Positions 34,041-47,708 are shown, counted from the stretch's first letter. The stretch is 64,000 nt of DNA from Muricea muricata (GCA_963855995.1 OY979730.1:11075300-11139299), one strand, 5' to 3'. Made by a program: numbers and translations. The notes: a model not told the origin generated them from the letters alone.

Positions 34041-35316
34041 GTATTTTTATTAAAACTTCTTCCAGAAATTTATGTTTGTTGTGTAAAGTTCGGCGCCGAG
34101 CGTCGAGCGATATTCAATAGTAATATACTTGTATTTAAAGGGTGGGTTCAGTATGACTTAGCAAACGCGCTATCCACGACTGCAAAGCGAAATTTTGCCG
34201 CTTTCTCATTCAACATAGAAATCGACGAAACTGGATGGGATTCAATCGATATCTACCTTATTCTTTTGGAAAGCAAAATGCGCTTTACTTTTTAAAAAAT
34301 ATAAAAGTTATTGACAAAATGACTTGCTGAATTGACAATTGTCGCTTGGTATTAATCCGAATTCGAAGATAATGTTTTTGTTCTTGTAAAGAAATGAAAC
34401 ACGGCTGGATTTTATGGTGATATGCTGCGGTGAGTCAACCTCGCAGGCGGAAGCAGTTTAGATAAACATTTTTCCAAAATGGACTGCAGAAGTTTTCTTT
34501 TACAGAATATGAAAATACGAGACTTCCTTGCGATATCACAGCGCGCGCGCGCTTCGCGGTTTTGTTTTGGAGTAGCGGGATGTAAAATATTTAAATATTT
34601 CATGCCTTCAATTCTCAGTTCGTCAACTTGACGTTTCTGCATATTTGCGCACCTGTTATTTACAATCACTAGTGCGTGAGAGTGCATGTTTAAAACGTAA
34701 ATAACATCGTCCATTAAATTGACACCTAAAAAGCGTACAGTCGATCATGTAGTTTATCTCTCCGAGCACACAATCTTGTAACAACACGCGCGATTTACCC
34801 AAATTTAAAATTGTTTCATAATTTCTCTCCAATGCTTTAAGTGCAGACATTTGCTTAAACCGCGACCCATTTGTTCCGGCCCTGTGTTGAAAAACGACGT
34901 AAAAATGTTGTTTACATTCTATTAAAATATAGTGCGCCAACTCGAACGCGGTTGAAATTTTTCCCTAAAAATGCGCGCCGAATCCCATTCCTCCGCCTAG
35001 ATAACTTCCTAAAACACACCCTAAAACACGATGCATAACACGTGCTTGTCAATTTCTAATTGCCAATTAGAGCATGTTCGCATGTCTAGCTTCCACCTGC
35101 AGTTCGAATTACATTTTTTCCCGCTTTATTAATCCCGCGCGCAATTCCCTAATAATTTGCGCAAAATTTGTGCTGCAAATTTTTCGGCGTGATTTTTTGT
35201 TAAATTTTATCTGATAGCCGGAGGGTAGAGGATGATAGAGGAGGGACTAGCATAGCTTGGCCAACGAGTTGGTCGAAAATTATAACAAAGTCAACCTTGC
35301 CACTGGATGAAAAATT

Positions 35317-35516
35317 GAATTTGCCCCAAATTTGCCTGGTGCAAATATGTTGCAAATATGAAATTTGCAAAGCTTTGCAACCAGTGCAAAGGTGGCAATG
35401 GCCGAATTTGCCCGTTTTTGTGCAAATTCGGCCATTGCCACCTTTGTACTGGTTGCAAAGCTTTGCAAATTTCATATTTGCAACATATTTGCACCAGGCA
35501 AATTTGATGCAAATTC
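35317..35516. repeat. Near-perfect 84-bp foldback with a 10-nt loop
   Basis: The arm 35328-35411 is the reverse complement of 35422-35505 with one mismatch in 84. The loop is CCGTTTTTGT. A further GAATTTGC/GCAAATTC pair extends the stem beyond a 3-4-nt break. The arms themselves contain the palindrome TTGCAAAGCTTTGCAA. Noncoding; either a very young MITE or a hairpin RNA locus. Confidence 0.93.
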
Positions 35517-38098
35517 GTTTTTTCGTTAATTGATCCAACACGAGGCGTCTCAAAACGGCCTGGCAGTTAAAATTTAATAATTGCGTATCTTGTTTGAAAA
35601 GACACAAAATATAAAATCTTTCACTTCCTCAAACGACAGAATCGGACGTTTCGCCGAGGGAAACAGACAACCAGGATATTATCGAGTTTTATATTCAGAG
35701 AATAGTTTATATTCAACGGGAAAATTTTGCGGCCGTTCTCGTAGCCGTAGTTAATCTTCCTACTAACTTCCCACCGAGGAGCGTTCCCTTGTAACGCGTC
35801 GAGTTCTGTGTGTATCGTTTATCAGAAAGTGATTGTGCGCTTTTGACTGAATTACTCACACTGCTCGTAGTTCTTGTTAAAAATGATGTGTAATATTTTG
35901 TTAAATTGCTATAAACCATGTTTCATCCAGTCTTTAGTTTTTGATTGGACCAAGGCACAGAAAACGTACTAAAAAAGCGATGTTTTTGCGCCCCGATTTT
36001 GGGCAACGCCCAGAAATGTAATTTCACACGTGATTGACACGCGTGCTCGCCTCGGTCCTCCCTCCTTCAAATAAATTTGTGCAAATTTTATGCAGATTTA
36101 AGTCAAAAATCCGCCATTTCGGATATAACATTCACGTCGCTTATAATCGCGACACAAGTAAACGAAATTTTGGCAGTTAAAGATAAGAGAAAGCAAGCAT
36201 TTTCGTCGCCTAAACTTTTGCGAAAGGTAAGAATTACTTGTGTAGAATGTCCGTTCGCCAAGGTGACCATTTTTTCCTCGAAATTTCTACAATAAAGTAC
36301 AAATATTTTCGCCGTTCGTGCGGGCATATCAACGTGGCCGAATTGAGCAATGCCATGGCTTAACATTCTCGCTCGTTTGACAAGACTTCGCGAGGCGGCA
36401 AGGCCATTTTAGTTCGTGAGAAAAAGGGAATATTCTTCGGAAATTTGAGCAGTTTTCGTCGCACCCAAACGCTGTGTTTACGGCGAGATATTTAAGTTCA
36501 AAATTGGGAAATAGAAATATCGAAATTTCGCTACGAATGGCGCGCACTCGACCATGTGCCTGCAAGAAGGTTGCTGGTTGTCCACGCTCTAGTTTTAAGC
36601 GTTTTACGCTTAAGATAAGGCAAAAACGGCTCCGCCATTTGCGACGCTAATCGAGAATGCCTTGAATACTGAAAAGTGAACGTTCGTGTTTGAGTTTTCC
36701 GTTTGTGGCTGGCTTAGTTTTTGCATACATTAGAATGTGTTAGCGACCGAAAATTTGGATTTTCTTCGATGAAAGACGGTGCTTTTAAGCGAAATTGTCC
36801 GATGTATGGGACACGAAGGCTGGCATGTTGTTAGCGCATAAAAATTACCATGCGATATACGACAGCTTCGCGTTTTGAAATAACTTTAGACCACGAACGC
36901 AACAACATGTCAAAAGCGTTTGAATATTCAAATTGTTGTTGCGTTTTGGCTTGATAATTATAAGCACGTTTACCGCTTAAAACGAAGTCAACGAAGTATC
37001 GTTCTACGTTTAGGCAAACATTAAGCGAGCATCTCGCAGTAAACGATTGGTTTCTGGAGGCTTTAAAGCGGGCAAAATGTACGAATTCTAGCGAACTTGT
37101 TCGAATTTTTTTCGTAATATATTCCGTCGACATGCAAATTTCGCTTTGAACATTCCCTTTCGATTTCTCCCAAGAAAGCAGGAAAACAGGGTACATTTTA
37201 AAAAATTAAAATGAAAAGAACCCGACACACAACTTAAGTCTTTCAGCACCGGCGTTTTTCATCTTTTTGCAAACGAAAATGACTTCCGAACGACACGACA
37301 CAAGTATTTCGAGACGCATGTTCCGCTTCGCGAATTCGCTACGCTTCTCTTTGTTATGAAAATATCAAATGTTTACTGTAATAAAATACTGTTTTATTGA
37401 CTTTCTCGTTGATAAATTTAAAGCACGATTTTGTCGCATATGATACGCCTTTTTTAACAGTTTCTTTTGAGTGGAAGTTAATGAACTCGCAAAAGCATTT
37501 ATTTACGCTCAGTCAATCCCAGCGCTTTAAAACCTGATCGCAAATAAGCTTTGAGTCAGTCTACTAGTTGACACAACGGTTTTTCCAAACAGTTCTCTTG
37601 TTAGCTAGAAGTAAAACTGTGACAGAGTAATGTATTGCCCGACAAATTCTAACAGTGTCTGCTCTATATCAAGCGATAAATCGTTAATTTCCCCGCTGGG
37701 CAAATTTATGGGCATTATTTCAAGGTCATTTTATCAGCAATTCATGTCAAATAATTTAAACATCGATGCGAACGCAGTTATCGCAACGAGCAAATATGAT
37801 GATAATTTTTTTGGCAAAAAAATATCATTCGAAGATTTATACCAAGCGAAAAAAACGGACCTTGAGTATGAACAATGAAATCGATTTAGCAAATTCGATT
37901 TTCTAATTTCTCAATTAGAGCTTCTTTATTTGCATTTTACGTTCAAATTTCACCAGAAAAATAGATCTGCATGTATCGCTTTAATCCTATTATAGAACAA
38001 CAACAGGGGTGGATGTCTCAAAATGGACCCGAGTTACAGATGCACTCCGCCTAACATGAATTTCTTTTTTCCGCAGAGTCTCTGCAAGTATTTGAAAT

Positions 38099-41000
38099 AT
38101 GTCCTGTGCTTTGCACAACAGACCAGCATCTCTAACGATGTGAGTTTTGCTTTATTTTTTTCCTACTAATTAAATTAGCAGTTCAAATCAAGGATTAGCT
38201 TTGATGTAATGTGACCCTCGCCAGATACCTTCACTCTTGTTGGGAGGGTACTTTTGCAGTTTGCTTTGCAATGGTGGGCTCTGTACCAAGGATGTGGTTC
38301 AATATGCGTGGGTATCAGGGGGAGGGGGGGGGGTATCTGACAAAGAGCAGTCTTCATGAAGGGGGTCACTTGGGAATGTACTAGGTTGACTAATAGAGAA
38401 TTATTGCTGTACTGGGTAGCTAAAGAGGAAAGTTATAGAAATATGATGGAAACACAGGATCACTGCTTATTGGAGAAAAGGTGCAAACAGCCTTCATTGT
38501 AACAATGTTTTGCTGCCCACATTGTTTGTCTGTGTCAACAATATTGTCAAATCTGAATCAGGTGTAACAAAGCTGAACAATAGTGTTGACAGCATTGAAC
38601 ATTGTGTGCAGCAAAACATTGTTCAATCTTGTTTTTATCAACATTGCAACGAGTGGTTTATTTTTTGCTGTGTAGATGGCAGAGTTAAGGGGGGGGGGAG
38701 GATAGGAGAGAGGGGGGGGGGATTGGATTACACTTGATTACAAGAAATGTATTCTGTGACCCTAATGTATTACATAACTCTGTCTAATACCAGATTATTT
38801 TATTCCTTAATGAAAGGGAATTGTTGCCTATTGAGTTACCGGAGAACTTCCTCATCGATCATAGCCAGGTTTTACCATTATAGGGGGAGCATTATATCAA
38901 TCAAGTATTTATAATGTTTTTAAAATTTATTTTGTAGGGAGAAAGCTGTCCAGTGCGATGTGGTGGATGTTGTTAATTTGGCAGAAACTGAGAAAGGTAT
39001 AAAACAGCTTTGCCAACATTTGGTCCAACAATGATATAGCCCCAAAGCTCTTAATTGCATCTTTTAAACTTCATACCATAATATTGTTTCAATTGGTCAC
39101 CTAGAAATCCCACCTGAGATTGGAAATACCAATGCTCAATTGACTAATGGTCACGCCCCATTTCCAGCCACAGTACAAGCTACTACAACTATCGAGACAA
39201 CCCAGCCATGGTTCAAAGTTGTCTCAAAGAAGCATGCGTCTCTGCAAAATATCCTGGTTGACAAAATATCCAAAGATGACATGGATTTGGAGATTTTGGA
39301 GTTTGACACACTGAAGGAGAACCGGCTGAACTACTCTCTCAATCCTTTTGTCTCGGCACCTGCAAGCTTGGTGACGGTTGTGAAATTTAAGCAAGGTGAA
39401 TTTGTCGAGGTGAAGAGTCCGTCGTCTTACAACAGCTCGATCTCTTTATGGGATATGAAGAGTGCCATTGCAGCAGCGTTGGATTCTAGCATTGTCCAAT
39501 CAGGTGCCGAAGTGCCGGTAAGGGAGAGCTCGCCTCGCTCGAGCCCTGCACAAGATGTGGTTATGCATGAAGCTCCAGAAAATAATACCCAACCAAAGAA
39601 TGCCACTCCTAAAAAGTCCTCTCCAAGTAAGTTTGTCGAGGGCAATACAGGAAGAAATGAGAACATTGCAGGTACATCTGGGGATAGCAAGGGTAAACCA
39701 GGTTCTCCAAAGGGTAATGCAGGATCCAAGGGCCAGCCAAAGGGTACAAGTGGTGAAACCAAGGGTACAACCGAGGGTGGAAAATTACCCGAGAAACGTC
39801 AGAGGAGAACGCCAGAGAAAGTGAAGGAGAAAAACACAAATGTTTCCAAAGAGAAAGCCCAACCTGCCAAAGCTAAAGTGGAGGCAGCACCAGCGAAACC
39901 GGCGCAGGCAAAACCACCGCAAATACGAGCAAAGAAGATAAAGATACCTGACGAGGAATCGATCAAGTTTGCGAACAGACAACGAGAAATCCAGAGATTG
40001 AAAAAGGAGTTGAAAGAAAAATTGAAACGAGAGGGAAAAGATGGTAAGAAATGTTTAGTATTAACCAATGAATCCTATTGCAATATGCTCCATTCTGCCT
40101 GATGGCAGATTATACTTATCACAGGGGGGGGGGTATGTTGTAAAGTCTGTTCTCTGTGATGAAGGTGAAGGGTGCCACACGCCCAACTTCATATTCCCCG
40201 GGTCAAGAGGACAGTCCTAGCTCAACCAGGAACAAAGCAAGCACTTTAATTGGGATGTATATTCATATATTCATGTTCTGTCCAACCAATTTTTTTTTAA
40301 ATGTGGTCAACTTTAAAAGGAATTAGTCGTGTGGAACACAAGTGTACGAATATCCACCCCACTCTCTCCAATTAAAGTGCTAAACAGTAGTCGGTTAGCC
40401 AAGTGGCTGGCTATCTAAGGGTTTTGTTAACTGATTCAGTTACAATGTGCCAAAATGCAAATGGAAGTGGGAAATAAATATTTTACAGCTAAAAGATCCA
40501 TGTCCAATCTTGCCATGATTATATAAATAATCAAACGCGATTTATTCATTATTTTGAAACACTTCTACAATTCTTCTTCTAAAAAACGAGAAATACATCA
40601 ATTCCTTGACCACAACTTCAATGTCACTGACACTACAGAGCATACAGAGCTTCAATTATGCATACCCCTTGCTTAGCCAGTGCGCTAAAAAGGGACATTC
40701 TACTCCTCCCCACTGAAAATAGTCATCATGAATATTAAAGATGGCCAGGGGGGAGGAGGCTTCTTCTTAGCACGCTTGCTTAGCTATGAGAAGTTGAACC
40801 TCTAAATGCTCTGTGCAGACACATTACAATTTTAAACATACCACATACCATAAAAGATATTAAAGGTTTTCACAGCATAGATATTCTAGTTTTGCGCATA
40901 AAACAAAACACAATACTGGATGGTTAGCGCTGGAGTCATCTAAGTTGGCTTTGAGCAGTTCAGTTCAGCAATTTAATACACAAATCAAATACACAAAACA

Positions 41001-44000
41001 CAGAGTATAAGCTGCAAATAGGCACGTATAGCGTCCGTGCCAAGTCCTGGTCGCTAATTATGCAATTACCTGGTTATTTTTCACGTTACGAGTGGCGAAT
41101 GTACAGCCTTGGATTTTATTACAAATTTGTAACTCGGTTCAAACAACGTAGCGTTCTTGCGCCTCGCATGAAAGAATTACCAACTGTGTTGTTGAAACAA
41201 CGTGTTTGAAACGTTTGATCATTGTGGCAAGTTTGTTATTCTAATCAATTTCGAAACAAGATGATTAAAAAACTCATTCCAACAAAATTTGTCCCAACAA
41301 TTCGTAGCTTAGAACGTTTTGCTTATAAGCATGTCGCGAAACATATCCTGTTCACAAGCTGCAAGGGGGGGGGGTTATATACAGTTACTTAGATCATTAT
41401 ATATTCATTTATCAACTTGTTGCCTGAAGCGCTAAAAATGCTAATGAACAAACTTAAAAACACTGCTGACCAAAGCATGACCGTAACCCCAAGCAAGCGC
41501 ACAACCCCCCAGACAACCTGAAGTGTTCTTTTGAGATTAGATCTCGGGCGACGCTGTTTATTTTCGATCCTTCCTCCCCCCCCCCCTCGTGTTTCTTGTG
41601 TTCCCCGTCTTGTTTCTTTTGTTTCCGATCCAATGCAGCAACGCAATCCTAAAAACGAGGTTAATTAAGCATGAATTTTCTAATTTTCTATTAAAGGTGT
41701 TGACCCGGCCGCACGCATAAATGCCTGGGGCCGAACAGTTGGAGTCACGTGCACGATGTGCGGTAATCACGTGCAAAAATCGTACGGCTGTTTCCGACGC
41801 GACACTGCCCCGGAGAAGCTCCTTCATCTCTTTACACCCGGCATGAATCGCATCAAAATATGTCGTCGATGTTTGCCGTACAAAAAACAACCGGGAAAAG
41901 GCGAGGCGGACAACAGGGTATTAAAACCCGGGTTATTATCCCTTCCTAATGATCCTAGGGCATTCAACCCCGGCGTTAATCCTCCAATAACCATAGCCCC
42001 TTTACCTGACAAACCTGTTTCAGCTACGACCCTGAATGCTATCCACCGTAAAGTTACTGGACAAGAAACTACCGAACACGAGACCAACGTACACGTGAAT
42101 ATCGCTGGTCACGTGAACACTACTCCCTGCCACGTGAACACCGTGACCGGTCACGTGAACAATCTTCCTGGTCACGTGAACAATGGCGCTGGTCACATCA
42201 GTAACGTCGCTGGTATCATCAACAATAAGTCTGGTCAAATGGCCACCGGTCCGATCCACGTGCCTGCTGGTTCTGTCCACGTGAATACTAATTCTGAGCA
42301 GGTGATAGATGCTACAGAAATAGACTTATCGGTAGATTCAAGCAGAGGGTCTGCCATAGAGTACATCAGAAAGCTGGCGCTGAATTTGAAAACCAATTAT
42401 AATTCGGAACCGGGTGAAAACAACATGGCGGCCAAGACAGACATGGCGACTCCAGAAGAACAAATTATGAAAACACCAATTATTGAACAGATGGCGAACT
42501 TTACCCCCGTGACACCATCTATGAATTTAGGACACCAGGTGACCAACCCCGTGAGCGTTGGAGCTAACTCGGTGCAGTGGAAACCTGTTTTGAACCAGGT
42601 TGCACCGGTCAACCAAGCTAACCAAGCTGTTACACCAGAAACTACCGCAGGTTTTGTACAGGCAACCGAAGCGGGTAATGCCATACCCACCCCACCCTGG
42701 AGTACCGTCCCCCTCGTCCTGAAAACACAACCGAACATAGTGTTTACCTCCCCTGGCCACGCACCTCACGACCCCCTAGGCGCCCCTTTGCAGACGTTTG
42801 TCACAACAGCGAACCAGAAGGATGTCAAGTTGGTGCCGGCGATAATGGTGCCTTCCCAGAACGCATTGCCGGGGCAGGGACCAGTGTTACTGCAGATCCA
42901 GCGAGTGAAGTTGGTGCGGGATCCCCCATCTGGTGGGCGACAAGATAATAAAAACAAGATAGCAGAGAGCCAAGGTATGTGTGTTGATATATTGTTTTAT
43001 ATACAGATAGTAGAAGAGATGCTTTGGAAACTAGTTAGAAAAATAACACAACTCATCTATGCTGGTCAACCTTTCTGTAACAATATTGTTCTTCATCGTC
43101 ACGTGTGTGTCGTGTTTTTGCCAAAACCATCTATAGCAATTTTTGAATTACCGGGTGGCCAACTTTCCTAAATCGTTGCTATTGGCTAGTCAGTCTAGAG
43201 AATACAGTACACACGTAACGATGAAGAACATTATTTCCGCATAAACCATAGATTTGGATCAAGTCCGTCTCTCTGTGCGGTCCGAGGAATCGAAAGAATG
43301 CGGGAAAGTTGAGGGAGAGATGGACTTTACAATTTACCGACCTGTTTTTCGGTTGGTAATACGTAATGGCCAAATTGCTAATTGCAGTTAAACGTATTTA
43401 ATAATGTACCTTGCTAATGTGTTGAAAAGTGTCTTTCGTTTTTTTTCAATTTCGTGTTTGGTTAAGTTTACTTTGGTTAACAAAACCGCTAAAAACAACA
43501 TCTGATCTATCATATAATTTCTCGCCAAAATAATAAATCTGACCAGAAACACTGCAGGTGAGCCAAGTTCGTCTCTCCCTCAAAATTTCTTGCATTATTT
43601 GGATTCCTCGAAACGAAATAAACCAGAACATTACAAAAACATAGATAATGACTTATATTGTAACCCTAATGAGTTTTCAAACCATTTCTTCCATCTACGA
43701 TTTTTCTGAGGTGGTATATTGTAGGTTCCCTGTTTCGTTTGGCTGTTCATGGCAAAGGGATGTTTATATGAAGGCTGAGTCGGTTTAGTACGCAGCGTGT
43801 AGCTTACTAGCAAGATGTCACCGTGTAATACTTTTTGTGAATATTGTTCTTTATTATATTGGCAACCTTACAGATGGCCTGTTTCTCACATGATAAAAAG
43901 AAGTGTTGACATGAATGTTGTAATACTTATGTGCAAAAAGGGTTAATCAACGCTCCACCAAAAGTCGTTGGTTTTCTCCGGGTCTCTGGTTTCCTCCCAC

Positions 44001-45836
44001 AGGAGATGTGACAAGGTGGTTGGGACTTGCAAAATTTTATATGGCCCCGATGTTTTTCAAATTTCAAGCAATTGTGTGTACTTCTTGTTATTATTGAGAA
44101 CTTTATTGAAGGCTATGTAACCATCCATAGTATGTTACAGACCTAACAACGAGAATTTGATTTTTTTCTTAGGAAAACAGAATGAAGTCTTTATTCAGCC
44201 TGAAGCCGGTCTCAGTGTACCAACCTATAGTGGGTACGTTGGAAATGTTGCTCAATCGACCGCTGGACATCCGACACTTCCCGTGCAAATCACGTCAGTT
44301 GGACCGGACACCTCCATAAGTAACTTTCTGTCGCAAACGAAGGAAATTTCTCCTGCTCAAGTGGAACCATCCCGGAGTAGTTTCCAAGCACTAACGGATG
44401 AAATCGCCACGCCTCAAGTGGAATCCTCGACCGTTGATCTTCAGTCGATAGCTGGTGAGATTTCTTCGACTCAAGTGGAAACATCCACTGGGGATATCCA
44501 AAAAATAACCGAAGAACTCGCGTCCTTGATTGAGAGGACAAGTGGATACAGACAAGAACAGGACGTGAACATGGTGGATACGATAGAACATCTGGGGGCA
44601 CAGCAAGATGTAGGACATATTGAACAGGAACAGTCTGGAAAACCATCTGAAAATTTGAATGTTATTGATTCTAAAATTTTAGAGAGTAGTTGTCTTCAGC
44701 CAAATGAAACTATCGGAGAGCAAATACTATCCTCCGAAGACCTGGGGGTGGGTTATTCTCAACACGAGCCCGCAGTCGTACTTTGCGGGCCAGCGGATAT
44801 TACGACCCAAGGCGCGACCATGTATCCAAGTGGATATCAGGTGACAAATGGTGGACAGGATGGGATACTGGAAGCGTCCACAAACAGCTGTGAGCAAAAT
44901 ATATTTGAAAGTCAAATTTCTGAAGAATACCTGCCACAAGTGAATGCTGAAAGTCTAAAAGAAATGAGCAAATCGGAACAAGAAGCTGTGGAGTCCATCA
45001 AGGACTGTGATGTGATGTCTGGAAGTGATAAAATGGAGGACAAGGAAAAGCTCGACAGTGTTTTTCAGTCTGCTGTTAAAGATGACTTGCCTGAAGTTCA
45101 ACCTTCAGAGAATGACAATGGAGGAAATAATGAAGACGTTAGAGATATGGGAGACCAAGAGAAAAATCTTGAAGCGAGGAATGAAGACATTTCTGCCGTA
45201 ACGAAAGAAGCTGATGAAAAATTGGAAGAAAGAAAAGAGGACGTTCAAGAAGAGGAAGAGACGCCAAAGAAAGAGATGGAAACATTGGAGAAATATGGAA
45301 AACAGAAAGAAGGTGAAACCGATTTGAATATCGCTGCGAAAGTCGTTGTAGAAAAAGAGCAAGATAAAGGAACAGTTCATAAAGGCATCACACAAGAAAA
45401 GCCCGTGACTTCTGACGAGAACGTCCCATTTGATCTGAGGAGAAGCCAACGACGAGCGGCGAGTCCAAGAAAACTGAGCCCAAGTAAGAGCCCCTTGCGA
45501 AAAGTTGAAGCAAAAATTCACGGCACACGACAGCAGAGACAGAAAATAGAGCAGCACGATACACAGAAAGAAAAAGCAGGACAGCATGCTACGTTGAGGG
45601 ATAAGGCAGGACAACAAGGTTCATCGAAGGATAAGATGGGACCACTTGGTACGCGGAGGAGTAAGGCGGAACAGCAAGGAACTCCGAAGGATAAGCCTGG
45701 ACAACCGGCGTTACAGAGAGGTAAGGCGGATCGGCAGGGATCACAGAAGGATGAGAAGGAACCTGAAGCAACACAAGGGGTAAAAAGAAAAAGACCAGGA
45801 CGCCCCCCAAAACCCGTTAAATGTCCAAAACTATGA
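38099..45836 (+). CDS. Uncharacterised nuclear protein with C4 zinc site, internal repeats and AT-hook-like tail (5 exons, 1326 aa)
   Basis: Exons 38099-38139, 38938-38996, 39105-40043, 41697-42974, 44173-45836; phase closes at 3981 nt. I do not recognise the family. Order: a globular-looking N-terminal part (WFKVVSKKHASLQNILVDKI; residues ~50-150); a Ser/Gly/Lys-rich linker with KGxxGxxKG words; a basic coiled stretch (QREIQRLKKELKEKLKREGK, ~325-345); a Cys4 site VTCTMCG...IKICRRC (Cys365, 368, 402, 405); a GHVNN-type repeat (~476-544); a Pro/Val-rich region; three ~20-residue EIxxxQVE repeats; an acidic E/D-rich block; basic SPRKLSPSKSPLRK; about six decapeptide repeats (KAGQQGSSKD type, ~1238-1308); and a final KRKRPGRPPKP, an AT-hook-like motif. 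A chromatin role is inferred from the AT-hook and composition. The first ATG is chosen because only that frame enters exon 2 in phase. Confidence 0.8.
40241..40386. mobile_element. Small MITE with AGCACTTTAATTGG ends
   Basis: AGCACTTTAATTGG (~40238) and CCAATTAAAGTGCT (~40369-40382) form a 14-bp inverted pair in intron 3 of the zinc/AT-hook gene; about 145 bp, noncoding. Confidence 0.6.
43060..43250. repeat. Palindromic element in intron 4 of the zinc/AT-hook gene
   Basis: TGTTCTTCATCGTCACGTGT (43087) is mirrored by ACACACGTAACGATGAAGAA (43209). The arms are imperfect and about 120 bp apart. A second inverted pair with GAGGGAGAGA / TCTCTCCCTC lies at 43255-43615. Confidence 0.65.
43965..44030 (+). 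repeat. SINE-family fragment
   Basis: TTTTCTCCGGGTCTCTGG and TTTCCTCCCACAGGAGATG match the corresponding part of the 61630-61865 SINE (reverse complement there) and the CCTCCCACAG word at 1674. In intron 4. Confidence 0.5.
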
Positions 45837-47708
45837 AAATCGAACAAACAACTAGATATGACATAGGAGAGTAAAAGTAAATTCTAGTTTCCAAAATGTC
45901 CCTTATAAAAATTCACATGAAGTGTTACAAAATCACGTGTCATCACATAAATTTTACACGTGATCACATGAATTTTCACATGTGATCACATAATATGATT
46001 TTCCAACTTGTGGAATTTTTTAAAGGATTAAAAACAAGAGGAATTCAGGTTTTGGCTGATATAAAAAAATAGAGGGATTTGTTGAAATTGCAAAGGAATA
46101 TATTATATTCCGTCTCAGTTGACTGTAAATGGATTTTATCAACAGCGTTGCAAGTCGCAATAAAAACGTACCTAGTATATATGACAATTGTCAGTTGAGT
46201 TTATATGAAAGTTTTTTGAGAGATGCTACGGTCAAACGTGTGAGAGTTGATGAGGCTTATATAATTGACAAAACTAACCGAACGAAAGAAAGTGTTGTTG
46301 GGAGTTGATCACATATGATATGATCACGCATTTGACAAAAATTTTCGTCAACTCAGTGAAGTTATGTATATGTATATATAAGATTTATTATTGTGTTTGT
46401 TGAAATTTCTAGGAATTGAGTGTGCTTTTATAGCGTTGCAAATATTGATCCACACAACAAGTTAGTTGTTGGTTTGCGAACTTTGCAACACAGGGTGTTG
46501 ATATTTGTTTTGTAAATAGTTTTTGTAAGGGTAATTTTTAATTTAGATTAACTGCGTTATGCAACGACTTAATTCGCCTTAGTAAACAACATGTCGATTT
46601 TAAAAATGATTGTTGGTAAATTTAAATGGTTGAAATTGCATTCAAATTGTTTGACGCACTTGTTGACATCACTTTAGTGAGAAATTAGCCGAATGCCTTC
46701 CTTTTTTCAGCTTTTGAACCCTCTTATTCTGTCCTGTGTCCTGCTGACACCAGAACTCATAAAAAAGAAAGTTGGCAAATCTCGTTGAAATGATACTATT
46801 TCTTGAAAATCTCTAAAATTGCACATGTTTCTAGAATCGACATCTTGCTATGCTTTTTACTGAGGCGATTTAGCGCCTGCATGTATCATATTTATTGCTG
46901 AATATTTTGGTTATTTGTCAGTATGCAATATTTGATATTTTGATCCGTTACAATATAATAAGCTAAATGCTAATAAATAAATTAAACATTTTCAATGTTT
47001 TGAAAAATGCTTTACTGTTTCTTATGCACTAACACTTTCTTGCTTACACTATACACGGCATTTTCTTATATTGACAAAATAAAAGCCATTCAACTAGGCC
47101 CCAGCTAACAACATACTCAAGATGTTTGTGACATTACGCTGAGTTTATTTCCACGCACACTGGACAAACTACACCTGAAACATATATACAGACTGTGCAT
47201 AAATAACCATTCTCTTTTCAAGAATTGTATTAAGCAGGTAATATCATTTCTACAACTACTTTTAATCCAAAGCATTTTCCATGGAGGAGCTTCGATTCTT
47301 AGTTGGCCATTCAGAGAAATGGGAGAAGTTCGGAAAGGGGGGGGGGGTTCAAAATTTACACATGAGCCAATCTCTTCAACTGTCATATTCTCGTTTTTAC
47401 TCAAAAACTGATACAGCATAAACTTTTTGTGAGAACCAGTGAACTTTTACCCAGGCTAAGTGTTACACGGCCAAAAATCATGAGCCAGCAGGCTTATTTT
47501 TTGGCCAATTTCATCTTGAACATGTTCTAATATTGTGCCAGCCCGCTGAAAAAAAGGTAGATTGGCACAAAGCTTTGTTTCACGCCAAAGCTTTCTCTAA
47601 TCTACAAAAACAAATTGTCTACAGTATCCGTTCATAATTCGTTCTAATTTTTTTTGCCAATTTCATCCCAACATTGTTCTTATTAAGGTTCTTATGAAGG
47701 AACTGTGC
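45837..47708. other. Intergenic region between convergent genes
   Basis: The 3' UTR of the zinc/AT-hook gene, then noncoding AT-rich sequence. An AATAAA lies at 46159. A short repeated phrase ACACGTGATCACATGAATTT / CACATGTGATCACAT occurs at 45955-46000. A G10 run lies at 47338-47347. No gene recognised; a 100-codon minus frame near 47117-47419 has no family signs. Confidence 0.45.

Larger units (their letters stand above)
32818..38076. other. Long CpG-retaining noncoding region upstream of the zinc/AT-hook gene
   Basis: No convincing coding exon is seen over 5 kb. From about 33.4 to 37.6 kb, CG dinucleotides are visibly commoner than in the surrounding introns (for example 33600-33720, 34920-35000 and 36290-37330). 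A probable 5' UTR exon ends at a donor near 34040 and a foldback lies at 35317-35516. An 82-codon frame at 37630-37878 has no family resemblance or splice support. I read the region as promoter plus first intron. Confidence 0.45.

Noticed and set aside
37630..37878. 82-codon frame as an independent gene or coding exon
   Set aside because: No recognisable motif, no acceptor/donor giving a phase-compatible join, and the downstream gene already has a good start at 38099.
38790..38871. Candidate exon reading LLPIELPENFLIDHSQ
   Set aside because: The donor (GTTTTA) is weak and the phase does not join to the exon at 38938 in that frame, whereas 38099-38139 joins cleanly.
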